The notes under the pieces: model-generated
The model's database searches: none
Seen by the model: only the letters and a program-made list of their open reading frames with translations
What the model was told of the DNA's origin: nothing
Program-made: the position numbers and the translations under genes
NCBI RefSeq assembly: GCF_014269395.1
Contig: NZ_JACOGK010000002.1
Coordinates: 57,832-121,831 of the forward strand
Reading direction: 5' to 3'
Length of the DNA stretch: 64,000 nt
Source of the DNA: Megasphaera hominis
GTDB taxonomy: Bacteria; Bacillota; Negativicutes; Veillonellales; Megasphaeraceae
Part shown: in pieces, positions 17,334 through 27,336 of the stretch
How positions within the stretch are numbered: the first letter of the stretch is position 1
Layout: each line of letters opens with the position of its first letter

Positions 17334-19286
17334 TCACCTGAATGCAGAATGGTTCGTCCGGGCTTTCTTGCCTGGTCCACGCCGTGCATCATGATTCCCC
17401 GGCACACCGGCAGCGCGGCGGCCCGGGCGGGCTTTCGCCGCAGCTGCAGCAGGCCGCCTGCCCCGGCTCCCCTGTTCTGACCGTTTACCGGGACGGCGCG
17501 GCGGAATGAGGCACTTCGGGCCGTAGCCAATCAGATCACGGCGACCGCACAGGCACAACGCCTTGTGGACAATATCGTAATTAGCCGGGTTCTTATATTG
17601 CATGAGGGCCCGCTGCATTTGCTTATCTTCGGGCCGGCGGGCAACGTAAACCTTTTCTCCCGTCAAGGGATTGATGCCCGTGTAATACATAGCCGTAGAG
17701 AGGCTGCCCGGCGTAGGAATAAAATCCTGTACCTGTTCGGGCTGCATATGCATATCCCGCAAAAATTCAGCCAATGCTACGGCATCCTTCAGGGTACAGC
17801 CCGGATGACTGGACATGAAATAGGGAACGAGATACTGTTTTTTCCCAATTTTCTCATTGGCTTCATCAAACCATTTTTTAAACGTCAAAAAGGCCTGCAC
17901 GTCGGCTTTCCCCATGAGATCCGTTACGTGTTTGACGACATGCTCCGGAGCTACCTTTAACTGGCCGCTTACATGATAACGGCACAATTCTTCTACGAAT
18001 TTATGATTGTTATCTGCCAGGACATAGTCATAGCGCAAGCCCGAGCGGACGAACACTTTCTTGACGCCTGGGAGCTTGCGTATTTCCCGCAGCAGTTCCA
18101 AATAGTCAGCGTGAGACGTGTCCAGATTAGGGCACATTTCGCTGCCCACACAGTGGCGGTTCCGGCAGACGCCGGCTGTAAGCTGTTTTTGGCACGACGG
18201 ATGACGGAAATTAGCCGTCGGTCCGCCTACATCGTGAATATAGCCTTTAAAGTCCGGCAGGCGAATCATGCGCTGCGCTTCGCGGATAAGGGATTCATGG
18301 CTGCGGTTTTGCACAATAGGCCCCTGATGGCTGGTAATGGCGCAGAAGTGACAATGACCAAAGCAGCCCCGGTGGCTAGTCAGGCTGAACTGTACTTCAT
18401 GCAAGGCCGGTACACCGCCGGCAGCATCGTAATCGGGATGCCAGCGACGCTGAAAAGGCAGTTCATAAATGGCATCCATTTCTTCTGTGGTCAACGGCAG
18501 TGCCGGCGGCGTCTGTACGACATAGCGGTTTTCCGACTGCTGGATTAAGATTTTTCCGTAAAAGGGATCCTGTTCTTCATACTGTTGTTTAAACGCCTGG
18601 GCAAAGACCAGTTTATCGGCCTTTACTGCTTCATAAGACGGACAGACGACGGTCTTATCCGTCACAGGAGGGTGACTCGTTACGTAGCAGATGCCACGGA
18701 TATTGTACATTTCAGCCACGCTCTTCCCTTCGGCAAGGGCATCGGCAATTTCAACTACTGAGTGTTCCCCCATGCCATAGCTGAGCAGGTCTGCCTTGCT
18801 GTCGAGGAGAATAGAATGACGCACTTTATCTGACCAATAATCGTAATGGGCAAAGCGGCGCAGGCTGGCTTCAATACCGCCGATAATAATAGGAACATCC
18901 TTGTAGGCTTCCCGCATGCGGTTGGCATAAACGATAGTAGCCCGTTCCGGCCGTTTGCCGGCTATGCCGCCTGGCGAATAGCTGTCCGTATTGCGGATTT
19001 TCTTGGCAGCCGTCTTTTCGCTCAGCATGGAATCCAAATTACCGGCTGTAATCAGGGCAGCCAAACGGGGCCGTCCCAAGGCCTTAAACGGTTCGGCACT
19101 GTGCCAGTCCGGCTGGGAAATGATGCCTACGCGATACCCCCTGGCTTCGAGCACACGGCCGATCACGGCTGCGGCAAAGCCCGGATGATCGACGTAAGCA
19201 TCGCCGTTAATATATACAAAATCCAACTGGTCCCAGCCGCGTTCTTCCATATCACGACGGCTGGTAACCAAAAATTTTTCTCTCAT
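17334..19286 (-). CDS. YgiQ family radical SAM protein
   Basis: Large radical SAM protein of unknown substrate. The N-terminal cobalamin-binding-like part has the stretch GVISQPDW; the SAM domain carries the cluster motif in SLTSHRGCFGHCHFCAITSHQ (CFGHCHFC), and HDVGGPTANF is characteristic of the family. 650 residues, close to the usual length. The last 60 residues are unusually rich in R, K, A and G (SEQGSRGRRPAAAAAKARPG) and stop 4 bases before the next gene's start. Confidence 0.93.
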   Translation of the reverse strand: MREKFLVTSRRDMEERGWDQLDFVYINGDAYVDHPGFAAAVIGRVLEARGYRVGIISQPDWHSAEPFKALGRPRLAALITAGNLDSMLSEKTAAKKIRNTDSYSPGGIAGKRPERATIVYANRMREAYKDVPIIIGGIEASLRRFAHYDYWSDKVRHSILLDSKADLLSYGMGEHSVVEIADALAEGKSVAEMYNIRGICYVTSHPPVTDKTVVCPSYEAVKADKLVFAQAFKQQYEEQDPFYGKILIQQSENRYVVQTPPALPLTTEEMDAIYELPFQRRWHPDYDAAGGVPALHEVQFSLTSHRGCFGHCHFCAITSHQGPIVQNRSHESLIREAQRMIRLPDFKGYIHDVGGPTANFRHPSCQKQLTAGVCRNRHCVGSEMCPNLDTSHADYLELLREIRKLPGVKKVFVRSGLRYDYVLADNNHKFVEELCRYHVSGQLKVAPEHVVKHVTDLMGKADVQAFLTFKKWFDEANEKIGKKQYLVPYFMSSHPGCTLKDAVALAEFLRDMHMQPEQVQDFIPTPGSLSTAMYYTGINPLTGEKVYVARRPEDKQMQRALMQYKNPANYDIVHKALCLCGRRDLIGYGPKCLIPPRRPGKRSEQGSRGRRPAAAAAKARPGRRAAGVPGNHDARRGPGKKARTNHSAFR

Positions 19287-19295
19287 AATGTACCT

Positions 19296-19682
19296 CTATA
19301 AAAGTAACCAGATAATAAGCAGCAAAAAGAGAATAATTCCTGCTACGAGGGTTATTTCCTGCCACTTTCCCTGGCGGCGCCGCTCTTTTCCCCGTTCCTT
19401 GCGGACGGGATTCCCCGTGACGGGACGGACTTCAGGCTGTGGCGTCCGGGAAACAAAAGATTCTTTATATTCTTCTACCAGCGCGTCTCCATTCAGGCCA
19501 AGGTAGTTTGCGTACGTACGAATAAATCCCTTGACAAAGACAACGCCGGGAATCGTATCAAACTTTTCTGTTTCTACAGCTGCCAAATATGCTTCTTTAA
19601 TATTGGTGGCGTCGGCCACTTCTTTCAGTGTACGGCCCTGCCGTTCCCGTTCTTGTCGTAGTCGGGTTCCTATAGAAGACAA
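19296..19682 (-). CDS. RodZ-like helix-turn-helix membrane protein, short form
   Basis: Cytoplasmic HTH_25-type domain (about residues 2-70: GTRLRQERERQGRTLKEVA, YLAAVETEKFDTIPG, VFVKGFIRTYANYLGL) followed by a basic linker and a single C-terminal membrane segment (about 107-128). This matches RodZ, which ties MreB filaments to the membrane, but the periplasmic domain is missing. Start: the TTG at 19682 has AAAGGAG eight bases upstream and yields MSSIGTRLRQ, as in homologues; an ATG at 19715 lacks a ribosome site. Product 128 residues. Confidence 0.82.
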   Translation of the reverse strand: MSSIGTRLRQERERQGRTLKEVADATNIKEAYLAAVETEKFDTIPGVVFVKGFIRTYANYLGLNGDALVEEYKESFVSRTPQPEVRPVTGNPVRKERGKERRRQGKWQEITLVAGIILFLLLIIWLLL

Positions 19683-19748
19683 AAAATCGCTCCTTTCAAA
19701 AGTACAGGCTATCATTTTTATTATATACTATTATTGTAGAAAATGGTA

Positions 19749-22304
19749 TCACGACTGACTGCTGAAAAACTTTTCCTGTACTTCTGCCGGCGACATAATA
19801 ATTTCGCGCGGCTTTTTATTGCCTTCATTAGGGCCGACGATGCCCATGGCTTCCATCGTATCGATCATGCGGGCAGCCCGTGTAAAACCGACGCGAAAAC
19901 GGCGTTGCAGCATAGACGACGAGGCCTGGCCTGTTTCTAAGACCATATCGATGGCCTGGGGCATGAGCTCATCTTCAAAAAATTCGCCCGTATCGCCACT
20001 GCTTTCCTGCGTCTGCTGGATGGATTCGTCGTACTGGGGTTCACTGACATTCTGATTCTTAATAAACGTAACCAGGCGTTCGATTTCCGGATCGGAAATG
20101 AAGGCCCCCTGGACACGAATAGGCTTAGGTGCCCCAGTCGGGAAGTAGAACATGTCGCCGTTACCAATGAGCTTTTCAGCACCGCCCATATCAAGGATCG
20201 TACGGGAGTCGGTCTGGCTCGATACGCGAAAGGCAATGCGGCTGGGAATATTGGCCTTGATAAGGCCTGTAATGACGTCTACAGATGGACGCTGCGTAGC
20301 CAGAACCAGGTGCATGCCACAGGCCCGGGCCTTTTGGGCCAGGCGGCAAATGGAATCTTCGACATCATTTGAGGCCGCCATCATAAGGTCCGCCATTTCA
20401 TCGATAATGATGACCACATAGGGCATCGCTTCTTCAGGATATTTCTCATTAAAGCTCTTAATATCCCGAGCAAAACCCTGGGAAAACCGTTTATACCGGT
20501 CATCCATTTCCCGTACAGCCCAGCGCAAGGCATTGGCTGCCTTTTTCGGGTCCGTTACGACAGGTGTCATCAAATGGGGTATTCCATTATAAACGGAAAG
20601 TTCTACGACTTTCGGATCGATGAGTACTAATTTAACATCTTCCGGCCGTTGTTTAAAGAGAATGCTGGCAATAAACGTATTAATGCACACACTCTTCCCG
20701 GAACCGGTCGTACCGGCGACGAGCAAGTGTGGCATTTTGGTAAGGTCGGCAATGACCGGATTGCCGGCAATATCCTTGCCCAGGCTGACGGGTACACCGC
20801 TGGCAGCGTGCTGGAACGCATCGCTTTCAAGCACGTCCCGTAAGTTAACGCCGGTGCGGCTCTTATTCGGCACTTCAATGCCTACTGCCGCTTTGCCCGG
20901 AATAGGCGCTTCAATAAACACCTGCGTTGCCGCCAAATTGAGGGCAATATCATCGGCCAGCCCGACAATACGGCTGACGCGGACACCGGCTGCCGGTTCC
21001 AGCTCATAGCGCGTTACCGACGGTCCCTGGCTGGCATTGGTTACTTTCGCTTCGATGCCAAAGTTCTTTAACGTTTCCTGCAAAATTACGGCATTTTCCC
21101 GGGCTTCTTCGCTCAGCCCTTCAGCCAGCGGCTTGCCCGGCTTTAAGATGCTCAGGGAAGGCAGGCGGTATGTGTTTTCGCTTTTTGCTACGGCTACAGC
21201 CGGGCTGCCTTGTGGCGCCACATCGACGGCTGTAGCCGTGGCATCGATTTCAACGGGCTTGAGATCGGCCAGTTCTTCTTTCAGGATATCCCGGGCAGCC
21301 TCAGGTGCCGGGCTTTCTGCCAGGTCCCTGCCGATTACCGGCGGCGTAACCGTCTTGGCAGACACAGCAGAAAGAACAGGCCGCGTGCAAGGCAAGTCCG
21401 GTTCGGCATCGTTCATACGGTGTTCCGCCGGGGCCTCCGGTTCCAGTAGTTCGTGGTCAGGTCCGTACTCTTCTACAGAAAGGAAACCACCCGGTGCCGC
21501 CTCCGGTACATATTCGCTATGGGCCGGTGTTTCCGGCTCTGACGGCAGTACGGGCGGCACTGCCGCTTCACCTATAGCGTCTACGGCTTCGCTGCGCTCT
21601 TCTTCCCGGCTGTTTTCTTCTTCTTTTTCAATGTCAAAAATATGATGGTGTTCATGCCATTTGCGTGATGCTTCCTGCAGGCCCTCTACGGCCTTATCAG
21701 ACACCTTGGCGACCTCTGCCGAAGCCTTGTCCGAAACGAGCGTAACAGGCCGGGAAATGGACCATTTTTTCCATATCAGCAACGTGACTCCGGCCATGGC
21801 CAACACGCTTAAAACGGCGCCAAACTGACCGAGAAACGAACGCAGGGCCGAAGCGACAAAGCCGCCAATAAGCCCGCCGCCAACACGCAACATAGGCGGC
21901 ATAAATTCTGTTCCTTCCGGCACGAACACAAGATGTATCATGCCTAAGAATAAAAGATAAAGAATCGCGCTGGCCAGCCAGTTACGGGTCAGCGGGCAGG
22001 CCTTGCGCACCATAATATATTTCAGGCCTAAGCCGATCAGGGCCAGTGTAAAGAGGATCCGGCCACTGCCGAAAATATACGACAGGATATTGTCCAGACT
22101 ATGGCCGGCACTACCCGTATCTACGCCAACGATACTTACGCTCATAAAGATACCGCTGCAAATCAGGATGATGCCCAGTATTTCGTACCGTAAGAGGGAT
22201 GTTTCTGTATTCTTTTGTTTCTGCGTACGGCCTTTGCGCTTACTTGCCGTACGGTGCGATTTCGTATGCTGCGTTTGCTTGCCTTTCGCTTGTGCCAAAC
22301 TCAT
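19749..22304 (-). CDS. ftsK: DNA translocase FtsK/SpoIIIE
   Basis: Hexameric DNA pump that clears the chromosome from the division septum. Four membrane segments lie in about residues 42-195, then a variable acidic linker (about 220-370), then the motor with Walker A GTTGSGKS and Walker [14 protein letters not shown]. The C-terminal winged-helix gamma domain (about 775-845: [18 protein letters not shown]) recognises orientation sequences. 851 residues. Followed after a short gap by the RodZ-like gene. Confidence 0.96.
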   Translation of the reverse strand: MSLAQAKGKQTQHTKSHRTASKRKGRTQKQKNTETSLLRYEILGIILICSGIFMSVSIVGVDTGSAGHSLDNILSYIFGSGRILFTLALIGLGLKYIMVRKACPLTRNWLASAILYLLFLGMIHLVFVPEGTEFMPPMLRVGGGLIGGFVASALRSFLGQFGAVLSVLAMAGVTLLIWKKWSISRPVTLVSDKASAEVAKVSDKAVEGLQEASRKWHEHHHIFDIEKEEENSREEERSEAVDAIGEAAVPPVLPSEPETPAHSEYVPEAAPGGFLSVEEYGPDHELLEPEAPAEHRMNDAEPDLPCTRPVLSAVSAKTVTPPVIGRDLAESPAPEAARDILKEELADLKPVEIDATATAVDVAPQGSPAVAVAKSENTYRLPSLSILKPGKPLAEGLSEEARENAVILQETLKNFGIEAKVTNASQGPSVTRYELEPAAGVRVSRIVGLADDIALNLAATQVFIEAPIPGKAAVGIEVPNKSRTGVNLRDVLESDAFQHAASGVPVSLGKDIAGNPVIADLTKMPHLLVAGTTGSGKSVCINTFIASILFKQRPEDVKLVLIDPKVVELSVYNGIPHLMTPVVTDPKKAANALRWAVREMDDRYKRFSQGFARDIKSFNEKYPEEAMPYVVIIIDEMADLMMAASNDVEDSICRLAQKARACGMHLVLATQRPSVDVITGLIKANIPSRIAFRVSSQTDSRTILDMGGAEKLIGNGDMFYFPTGAPKPIRVQGAFISDPEIERLVTFIKNQNVSEPQYDESIQQTQESSGDTGEFFEDELMPQAIDMVLETGQASSSMLQRRFRVGFTRAARMIDTMEAMGIVGPNEGNKKPREIIMSPAEVQEKFFSSQS

Positions 22305-22335
22305 TCACCTTCTGTTACGACACCTTCTGTGTCAT

Positions 22336-23658
22336 TTATTCTTTGCCACACCGTTTCTTCCAGCGTTCAGCCATGGCTGCCTCAGCACCACTATCAGTTG
22401 CTTCATAATAGCGATGCTCTTTAAGGGAGTCAGGTAAATACTGCTGTTCTACCCAGTGGTGCGGATAGTCGTGGGGATACTTGTACCCCTTGCCATGGCC
22501 CAGGGCTGCTGCGCCCTGGTAGTGTGCGTCGCGCAGCCACGCCGGCACACCGCTGCCACTGCCGTACTGGCGTACATCAGCCGTTGCCGCGTCTACAGCC
22601 AGACAGGCACTGTTGCTCTTCGGTGCACAGGCTACATAGATGACGGCTTCAGAAAGGATAATTTTCCCTTCCGGCCAGCCGACAAGCTGCACGGCCTGTG
22701 CAGCGGCATTGGCTACTACGAGGGCCTGCGGATCGGCCAGACCTACGTCTTCTGCCGCGCAGATAACCAGACGCCGGGCAATAAAAGAAGGCTGTTCACC
22801 CGCCTCTATCATGAGGGCCAGATAATGAAGAGCCGCATCGGGATCAGAGCCGCGCATGCTTTTAATAAACGCTGAAATCGTATCATAGTGGGCATCGCCT
22901 TTTTTATCATACGTATAGAGACGCCGGCCGGTTACTTTTTCTACAGCCGCTGTGGTCATCGTACTTCCCGGCGGCAGCATGAGGCAGATTTGTTCTAAAA
23001 GATTAAGGCCGGCCCGGGCATCACAGTCAGCCACGCGGGCAATAGTTCCTAATACATCATCTGTAGCCGCGATAGACAACTGGCCCAGTCCCTTCTGGCG
23101 ATCACCTAGGGCCCGCCGCAAGACGGCTATAATGGCTTCTTCCCGTAAGGGTTCAAAGGTCATGACGCGCAGACGCGACAACAGAGGGCGGTTGACTTCA
23201 AAATAAGGATTTTCTGTCGTCGCCCCAATGAGTGTCACTGTACCGTCTTCTACATATGGCAAAAGCACATCCTGCTGATTTTTATTAAAGCGATGAATTT
23301 CATCGACGAATAAAATAGTCCGTTTTTGGTATACCTGCAGCGTTTCCCGCGCTTCCTGTATGAGTCCGCGTAGTTCCGCCGTGCCTGCCGTTACAGCATT
23401 CACTTTGACAAAGCGGCTGTGCGTGACTTGGGCGATGACGTGAGCCAGTGTCGTCTTACCGACACCGGAGGGCCCATAAAAGAGCAGGCTCGGCAAGGTA
23501 TCGTGTTCAATCATGGCCCGCAAAAAGCTGCCCGGCCCAATCAGCTTTTCCTGGCCATATATCTCATCCAGCGTTTCCGGCCGCATACGTACGGCAAGGG
23601 GCGCAAAAGTGCGCTGCGTTTCTTCGGCAGCCAGAGAGAAAAGATCATCTCCGTCCAT
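22336..23658 (-). CDS. rarA: Replication-associated recombination protein A (AAA+ ATPase)
   Basis: RarA/MgsA-type clamp-loader-like ATPase acting at stalled replication forks. It begins with the family block PLAVRMRPETLDEIYGQ, has Walker A GPSGVGKTT, Walker B LFVDEIHRFNK, and the C-terminal tetramerisation region with DPDAALHYLALMIEAGE. 440 residues. A 6S RNA gene lies just upstream on the same strand, the arrangement known from Bacillus subtilis (bsrA next to yrvN). Confidence 0.95.
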   Translation of the reverse strand: MDGDDLFSLAAEETQRTFAPLAVRMRPETLDEIYGQEKLIGPGSFLRAMIEHDTLPSLLFYGPSGVGKTTLAHVIAQVTHSRFVKVNAVTAGTAELRGLIQEARETLQVYQKRTILFVDEIHRFNKNQQDVLLPYVEDGTVTLIGATTENPYFEVNRPLLSRLRVMTFEPLREEAIIAVLRRALGDRQKGLGQLSIAATDDVLGTIARVADCDARAGLNLLEQICLMLPPGSTMTTAAVEKVTGRRLYTYDKKGDAHYDTISAFIKSMRGSDPDAALHYLALMIEAGEQPSFIARRLVICAAEDVGLADPQALVVANAAAQAVQLVGWPEGKIILSEAVIYVACAPKSNSACLAVDAATADVRQYGSGSGVPAWLRDAHYQGAAALGHGKGYKYPHDYPHHWVEQQYLPDSLKEHRYYEATDSGAEAAMAERWKKRCGKE

Positions 23659-23744
23659 TTGTTTGCTCCTATTGTAAATAGAAAGCCGCCAAGATAACTT
23701 AGCGGCAATAAAATCGTTCCATTCATAATCAAAAAAAACAAGAA

Positions 23745-23930
23745 AAAAGAAGCCCCACCATGCCGTTTATAAACCAAGTTTTGAGCCTGCCTGAGCAGGT
23801 GGGTGTCCTCCTATGAAGATCGACAGTCCAGTGAAGGCATTGCCTAACAACACAGAGTCCGGACTCCCAATGTATAAGATGTTGGTCCAAAACACTAGAT
23901 CATTTTACGCACACAGTAGGGTTTTCTCTT
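23745..23930 (-). ncRNA. ssrS: Probable 6S RNA
   Basis: About 190 bases without a reading frame, transcribed from a strong promoter (23937-23965) and placed directly upstream of rarA as in other Firmicutes. A central imperfect long hairpin can be drawn around AGTCC...GGACT (about 23828-23870), with inner GGCA/TGCC pairing, next to unpaired stretches, as expected of the open-promoter mimic that binds RNA polymerase. The stretch TTCACTGGAC resembles the Bacillus 6S core. Ends are approximate; the 3' end is followed by T-rich tracts near 23720-23740. Not verified with a covariance model. Confidence 0.65.
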
Positions 23931-23936
23931 GCACTT

Positions 23937-23965
23937 AGTATAATAAAATACCAGAAAAAAATCAA
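23937..23965 (-). promoter_or_regulatory. Promoter of the 6S RNA gene
   Basis: On the minus strand TTGATT (23965-23960), 17 bases, TATACT (23942-23937). Its -35 box lies three bases from the -35 box of the divergent promoter for the HAD gene. Confidence 0.72.
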
Positions 23966-23968
23966 GTC

Positions 23969-23997
23969 TTGACAAAGTAATTACAAAGCCTTATACC
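23969..23997 (+). promoter_or_regulatory. Promoter of the HAD phosphatase gene
   Basis: TTGACA (23969-23974), 17 bases, TATACC (23992-23997); the gene starts about 60 bases downstream. Back-to-back with the 6S promoter. Confidence 0.72.
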
Positions 23998-24065
23998 TGT
24001 GGCAGTTGAATCTAAGGCCTAATCCGTATATAATTTTGGGCAGATACACAAAGAAAGGACACATT

Positions 24066-24830
24066 ATGATGGATAAAAAATATTTCTTCTTTGATATAGA
24101 CCGGACGCTGGGTCTCGATATTTCCCAGGTCATTCCGGCCGATACGGTATACTGCCTGCGGCGGCTGCAGCAAGAGGGGCATTTTATTGCCATTGCCACA
24201 GGGCGTCTGCAATGTGATGGCTGGCGTACAGCCCATCGCTACGGCATCCCCTCCATGGTCAGTGATGGCGGCAACAGCCTGACCCTGGACGGCAAGGTAA
24301 TCGAAATGGAAGGCCTGCCAATGGAAAACTGCCGGGCCCTCCTGCACGAACTGGAACGGCGCCACCTGCCTTGGGCCATCTTCCCGGACAACACACTCCT
24401 CCGGTACACGCCCTACGAAGAATTCCGCCACCTGGGCCAGGCCAATCTCTTTACGACGGTCGTACAGCCCATCGACATCGACCAGGTGCAACGGATTTAC
24501 AAGCTGGTCCACGTGCGGCCTGCCCCTGGTGATCCGCCCCTTTCTACATATGGCTTATCGCGTCTGCCTTACATTACCAATACGTACCTCGTAGAGCCGA
24601 CAGATAAAGGCGCCGGTATCCGCCGTCTCCTGGCGCACATCAAGGCCCGCCCGGAAGATGCCGTCGTCTTTGGTGATGGCTTGAATGACCTGGCCATGTT
24701 TGTGCCGCCTTTTTTCCGCATTGCCGTAGGCAATGCCCGGCCGGAACTTAAAGAACGGGCCGACTTCGTGACTAAGGCTAACGACAAGGGCGGCATTCTA
24801 TACGCGTGCCGTAAATTCGGCTGGCTTTAA
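24066..24830 (+). CDS. HAD-superfamily hydrolase, Cof type
   Basis: Cytoplasmic phosphatase of the Cof subfamily, probably acting on sugar phosphates or similar small metabolites. Motif I is FFDIDRTLG (Asp nucleophile and acid; the usual DxDGTL appears here as DIDRTL), motif II is IATGR, and motif IV is VVFGDGLNDLAMF. 254 residues from the ATG at 24066, which has GAAAGGA seven to eight bases before it; a frame upstream to 24006 lacks a ribosome site. It is one of the few plus-strand genes here and has its own promoter and a strong terminator. Confidence 0.9.
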   Translation: MMDKKYFFFDIDRTLGLDISQVIPADTVYCLRRLQQEGHFIAIATGRLQCDGWRTAHRYGIPSMVSDGGNSLTLDGKVIEMEGLPMENCRALLHELERRHLPWAIFPDNTLLRYTPYEEFRHLGQANLFTTVVQPIDIDQVQRIYKLVHVRPAPGDPPLSTYGLSRLPYITNTYLVEPTDKGAGIRRLLAHIKARPEDAVVFGDGLNDLAMFVPPFFRIAVGNARPELKERADFVTKANDKGGILYACRKFGWL

Positions 24831-24853
24831 CCTACGCTGCCACAGCAGTCAAA

Positions 24854-24907
24854 GAACCCTGTACCACCAAGCGCTGTATACGCTTGGTGGTACAGGGTTC
24901 CTTTTTG
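24854..24907 (+). terminator. Strong hairpin terminator after the HAD gene
   Basis: A 20-base perfect inverted repeat (24854-24873 with 24881-24900, seven-base loop) followed by CTTTTTG. It separates the HAD gene from the convergent lpxL gene; on the minus strand the T-tract is weak. Confidence 0.85.
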
Positions 24908-24923
24908 AGTAGTGTAGTATGTT

Positions 24924-25841
24924 TTAGCGTTCAATCATTTCGTGATTGGCCACTTTTTCAAAGTACCGGTTGGTCCATTTCCAGCGGTTATGCAGCCAGA
25001 ACCAGTCTTCCGGGTATTTACGTATATGCTCTTCCAAACGGTCATTCAGTGCCTGCGTAACGTCATAAACGTTTTGCTTCTTTTCTTCCCGTGTAGGCCG
25101 TACGCCTTCGGCAAAGGGGCGGAAGGGCGGCAGCACCTCAATGACATGATGATACGGCCGGTCTTCGTGAATAAACGTGGAAATGATCGGATAGTTTTTG
25201 AGCGCAGCCATTTTGGCCGGCCCATCAGCGGTCAGTGTGTCGCGGCCAAACCAGCGTACCATAATGCCTGTGTAGCCCGGATCCTGATCCATGAGCAGGC
25301 CAATATAATGGCCGTCACTCAGGAAACGAACCATGTCACGGATACCGGTCTTATAGGTAACGTGCTGCTTCATGAGAGCCCGGTATTCGTTAATAAAGGC
25401 GTCGGCACTGTGACTGTTTTGTTCCTGGGCAACCGAAATAAGGGGATAGCCGTGCATGGCCAAAACGGCACCCAAAAGTTCCCAGTTACCCGCATGGGAG
25501 GCCATAAAGACGGCCCCTTCGCCACTTTCCTTCAGTTGATCCAAATATTCTTTTCCCTGCCAGGTTATCTTTTCATCGAGTTTTTCTTTCGTATATAAGG
25601 GATACGAAAGAACTTCAATGATCATGGGCCCAAAACGGCGGCTGCTGGCCTCGGCAATATCCATTGCCTTTTTAGGGTCATCTGTAATGCCGCATTCCAT
25701 GATTTGGCGTTGGGCCAGCTTTTTTCGTTTTTTCGGCACAAAGGTCCAAAAGAACCAGCCAATAAACGTCCCCATGCCGCGCCGGACCGGTTCCGGTACG
25801 TGGCAGATAATCCAGCTCAATACTTTCATGAACGTATACAT
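24924..25841 (-). CDS. lpxL: Lipid A biosynthesis acyltransferase (LpxL/HtrB family)
   Basis: Adds a secondary acyl chain to a lipid A precursor at the inner membrane. An N-terminal membrane segment (about 8-34) precedes the HX4E catalytic motif in ASHAGNWELLGAV and the later block LMDQDPG. 305 residues, normal. AGAGG precedes the ATG. Last gene of the envelope run bamA ... lpxD-lpxL. Whether it transfers laurate or another chain cannot be read from the sequence. Confidence 0.9.
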   Translation of the reverse strand: MYTFMKVLSWIICHVPEPVRRGMGTFIGWFFWTFVPKKRKKLAQRQIMECGITDDPKKAMDIAEASSRRFGPMIIEVLSYPLYTKEKLDEKITWQGKEYLDQLKESGEGAVFMASHAGNWELLGAVLAMHGYPLISVAQEQNSHSADAFINEYRALMKQHVTYKTGIRDMVRFLSDGHYIGLLMDQDPGYTGIMVRWFGRDTLTADGPAKMAALKNYPIISTFIHEDRPYHHVIEVLPPFRPFAEGVRPTREEKKQNVYDVTQALNDRLEEHIRKYPEDWFWLHNRWKWTNRYFEKVANHEMIER

Positions 25842-25855
25842 GAGCTAGCCTCTTC

Positions 25856-26884
25856 TTATTGCGCCGTTTTAGCTTCTAATTCGGCGAGCTTCTTTTCCAG
25901 TTCTTTAATCCGTTTTGACATTTGGGGCAAATGCTTCAAATAGATCTGTGAACGTTTCCATTCCATATGCGGCTGCATCGGATAGCCGGCATAGGTCTGA
26001 TTGCCCTTGACATTCCCTGTAATCCCCGTTTTACCGGCAAAGACGACATTATCGCCGATCGTAATGTGACCGGTGCAGCCTACCTGGCCGGCAAAGACGA
26101 CGTGATTTCCTGCCTTGGTACTTCCGGCAATGCCAACCTGGGCAATGAGGAAGCAATCTTCACCAATTTCGACGTTATGGCCCAAATGGACGAGGTTATC
26201 GATTTTCGTACCTCTGCGGACGAGTGTACTGCCGAGGGTACCGTTATCGATACACGTGCAGGCACCGACTTCTACGTCATCTTCGAGTTTGACGTTGCCA
26301 ATCTGGGGGATACGCGTATGCTTGCCTTCATTGGTAGCAAAGCCAAAGCCTTCGCCGCCAATGACTGCATGGGCACGAATGACCAGGCGGTTGCCAAGCT
26401 CACAATTTTCGTGGATGACAGCGCCCGGATAAATGACGGCATCATCGCCGATGACCACATTATCGCCAATGAACACATAGGGATAAATGGTGCAATTCTT
26501 GCCTATTTTGACATGTTTGCCAATGACTGCATAGGCCATCACAGAGGCATCTTCGCCAAGACTAGCACTGGGATCGACAACGGCTGTCGGATGAATACCC
26601 TTGGCTACCGTCTGCCGCGGGTGAAAGAGGACTAAGAGCTGGGAAAAGGCCAGGCGCGGGTTTTCTACCAGCACCAGGGTATTATCGCCAGCCGGTACCT
26701 CTTTCGCTACGATGACAGCGCCGGCATGTACTTGCGGCAAATACTCTGTATAGGGATCGACGGCAAAGGTAATATCCGTCTTGCCCGCTTCTGCTAAGCC
26801 CTTAATATCTTCGATTTCCCGTGTTCCATCACCGAGTACGGTTCCGCCTAAAATAACGGCCAGCTCCTGTACGGTCTTTTTCAA
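25856..26884 (-). CDS. lpxD: UDP-3-O-(3-hydroxyacyl)glucosamine N-acyltransferase
   Basis: Third acylation step of lipid A synthesis. An N-terminal uridine-binding domain (to about residue 100) is followed by a left-handed parallel beta-helix of hexapeptide repeats (about 105-310: IGKNCTIYPYVFIGDNVVIG and similar; in parts YPYVFIGDNVVIGD) and a C-terminal helix. Catalytic His is expected in NLVHLGHNVEIGEDC. 342 residues. The start is a TTG with AAGGGGG nine bases upstream. Follows the three Skp-like genes, an order seen in many diderms. Confidence 0.95.
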   Translation of the reverse strand: MKKTVQELAVILGGTVLGDGTREIEDIKGLAEAGKTDITFAVDPYTEYLPQVHAGAVIVAKEVPAGDNTLVLVENPRLAFSQLLVLFHPRQTVAKGIHPTAVVDPSASLGEDASVMAYAVIGKHVKIGKNCTIYPYVFIGDNVVIGDDAVIYPGAVIHENCELGNRLVIRAHAVIGGEGFGFATNEGKHTRIPQIGNVKLEDDVEVGACTCIDNGTLGSTLVRRGTKIDNLVHLGHNVEIGEDCFLIAQVGIAGSTKAGNHVVFAGQVGCTGHITIGDNVVFAGKTGITGNVKGNQTYAGYPMQPHMEWKRSQIYLKHLPQMSKRIKELEKKLAELEAKTAQ

Positions 26885-26898
26885 TATGGTCAGCCCCC

Positions 26899-27318
26899 TT
26901 ACTGTAATTTTGCAATCAAATCGTCCGTTACATCGATGCCGCCGCTAGGTACGACCTCTTTATATACGACGATGCCTACGTTTTTATCTTTGGCTATATC
27001 TGCCAGCTTGGTCTGAATTTCAGAAAGAAACTGCTGCTGCATACTGGCCGCATAGATCTGCCGTTCCTGCTGGGCCTGCTGCTGTTTTTTCTGGAAATCC
27101 TCTGCTGACATGGATTGCTTGTCTTTCTGCAGTTCATCATTCAGGGCCTTATCTTTATCTTCCATCTTTTTCTGGTACTGTTGTACCATCGGTGCTTCTT
27201 TTTGCACCCGTGCCATATCGACATAGCCGACTTTATCTTCACTGCCGCAGCCGCTCAAAGCGCCAATAGCCAGGATCATGCATACTACAGCAGCAAACCG
27301 TTTTCCTAATCGTTTCAT
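26899..27318 (-). CDS. OmpH/Skp-like periplasmic chaperone, lipoprotein form
   Basis: 139-residue Skp-type protein. A signal peptide ends in the lipobox LSGC (Cys about residue 25), so the mature protein should be lipid-anchored. Then comes the family start KVGYVDMARVQKEAP, a charged coiled coil (about 45-105) forming the tentacle hairpin, and a C-terminal strand region ending in GIDVTDDLIAKL. Third of three tandem Skp-like genes; it would deliver unfolded outer-membrane proteins or act at a membrane surface. Confidence 0.85.
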   Translation of the reverse strand: MKRLGKRFAAVVCMILAIGALSGCGSEDKVGYVDMARVQKEAPMVQQYQKKMEDKDKALNDELQKDKQSMSAEDFQKKQQQAQQERQIYAASMQQQFLSEIQTKLADIAKDKNVGIVVYKEVVPSGGIDVTDDLIAKLQ

Positions 27319-27336
27319 TCGCGAAAAGCCTCCTGT

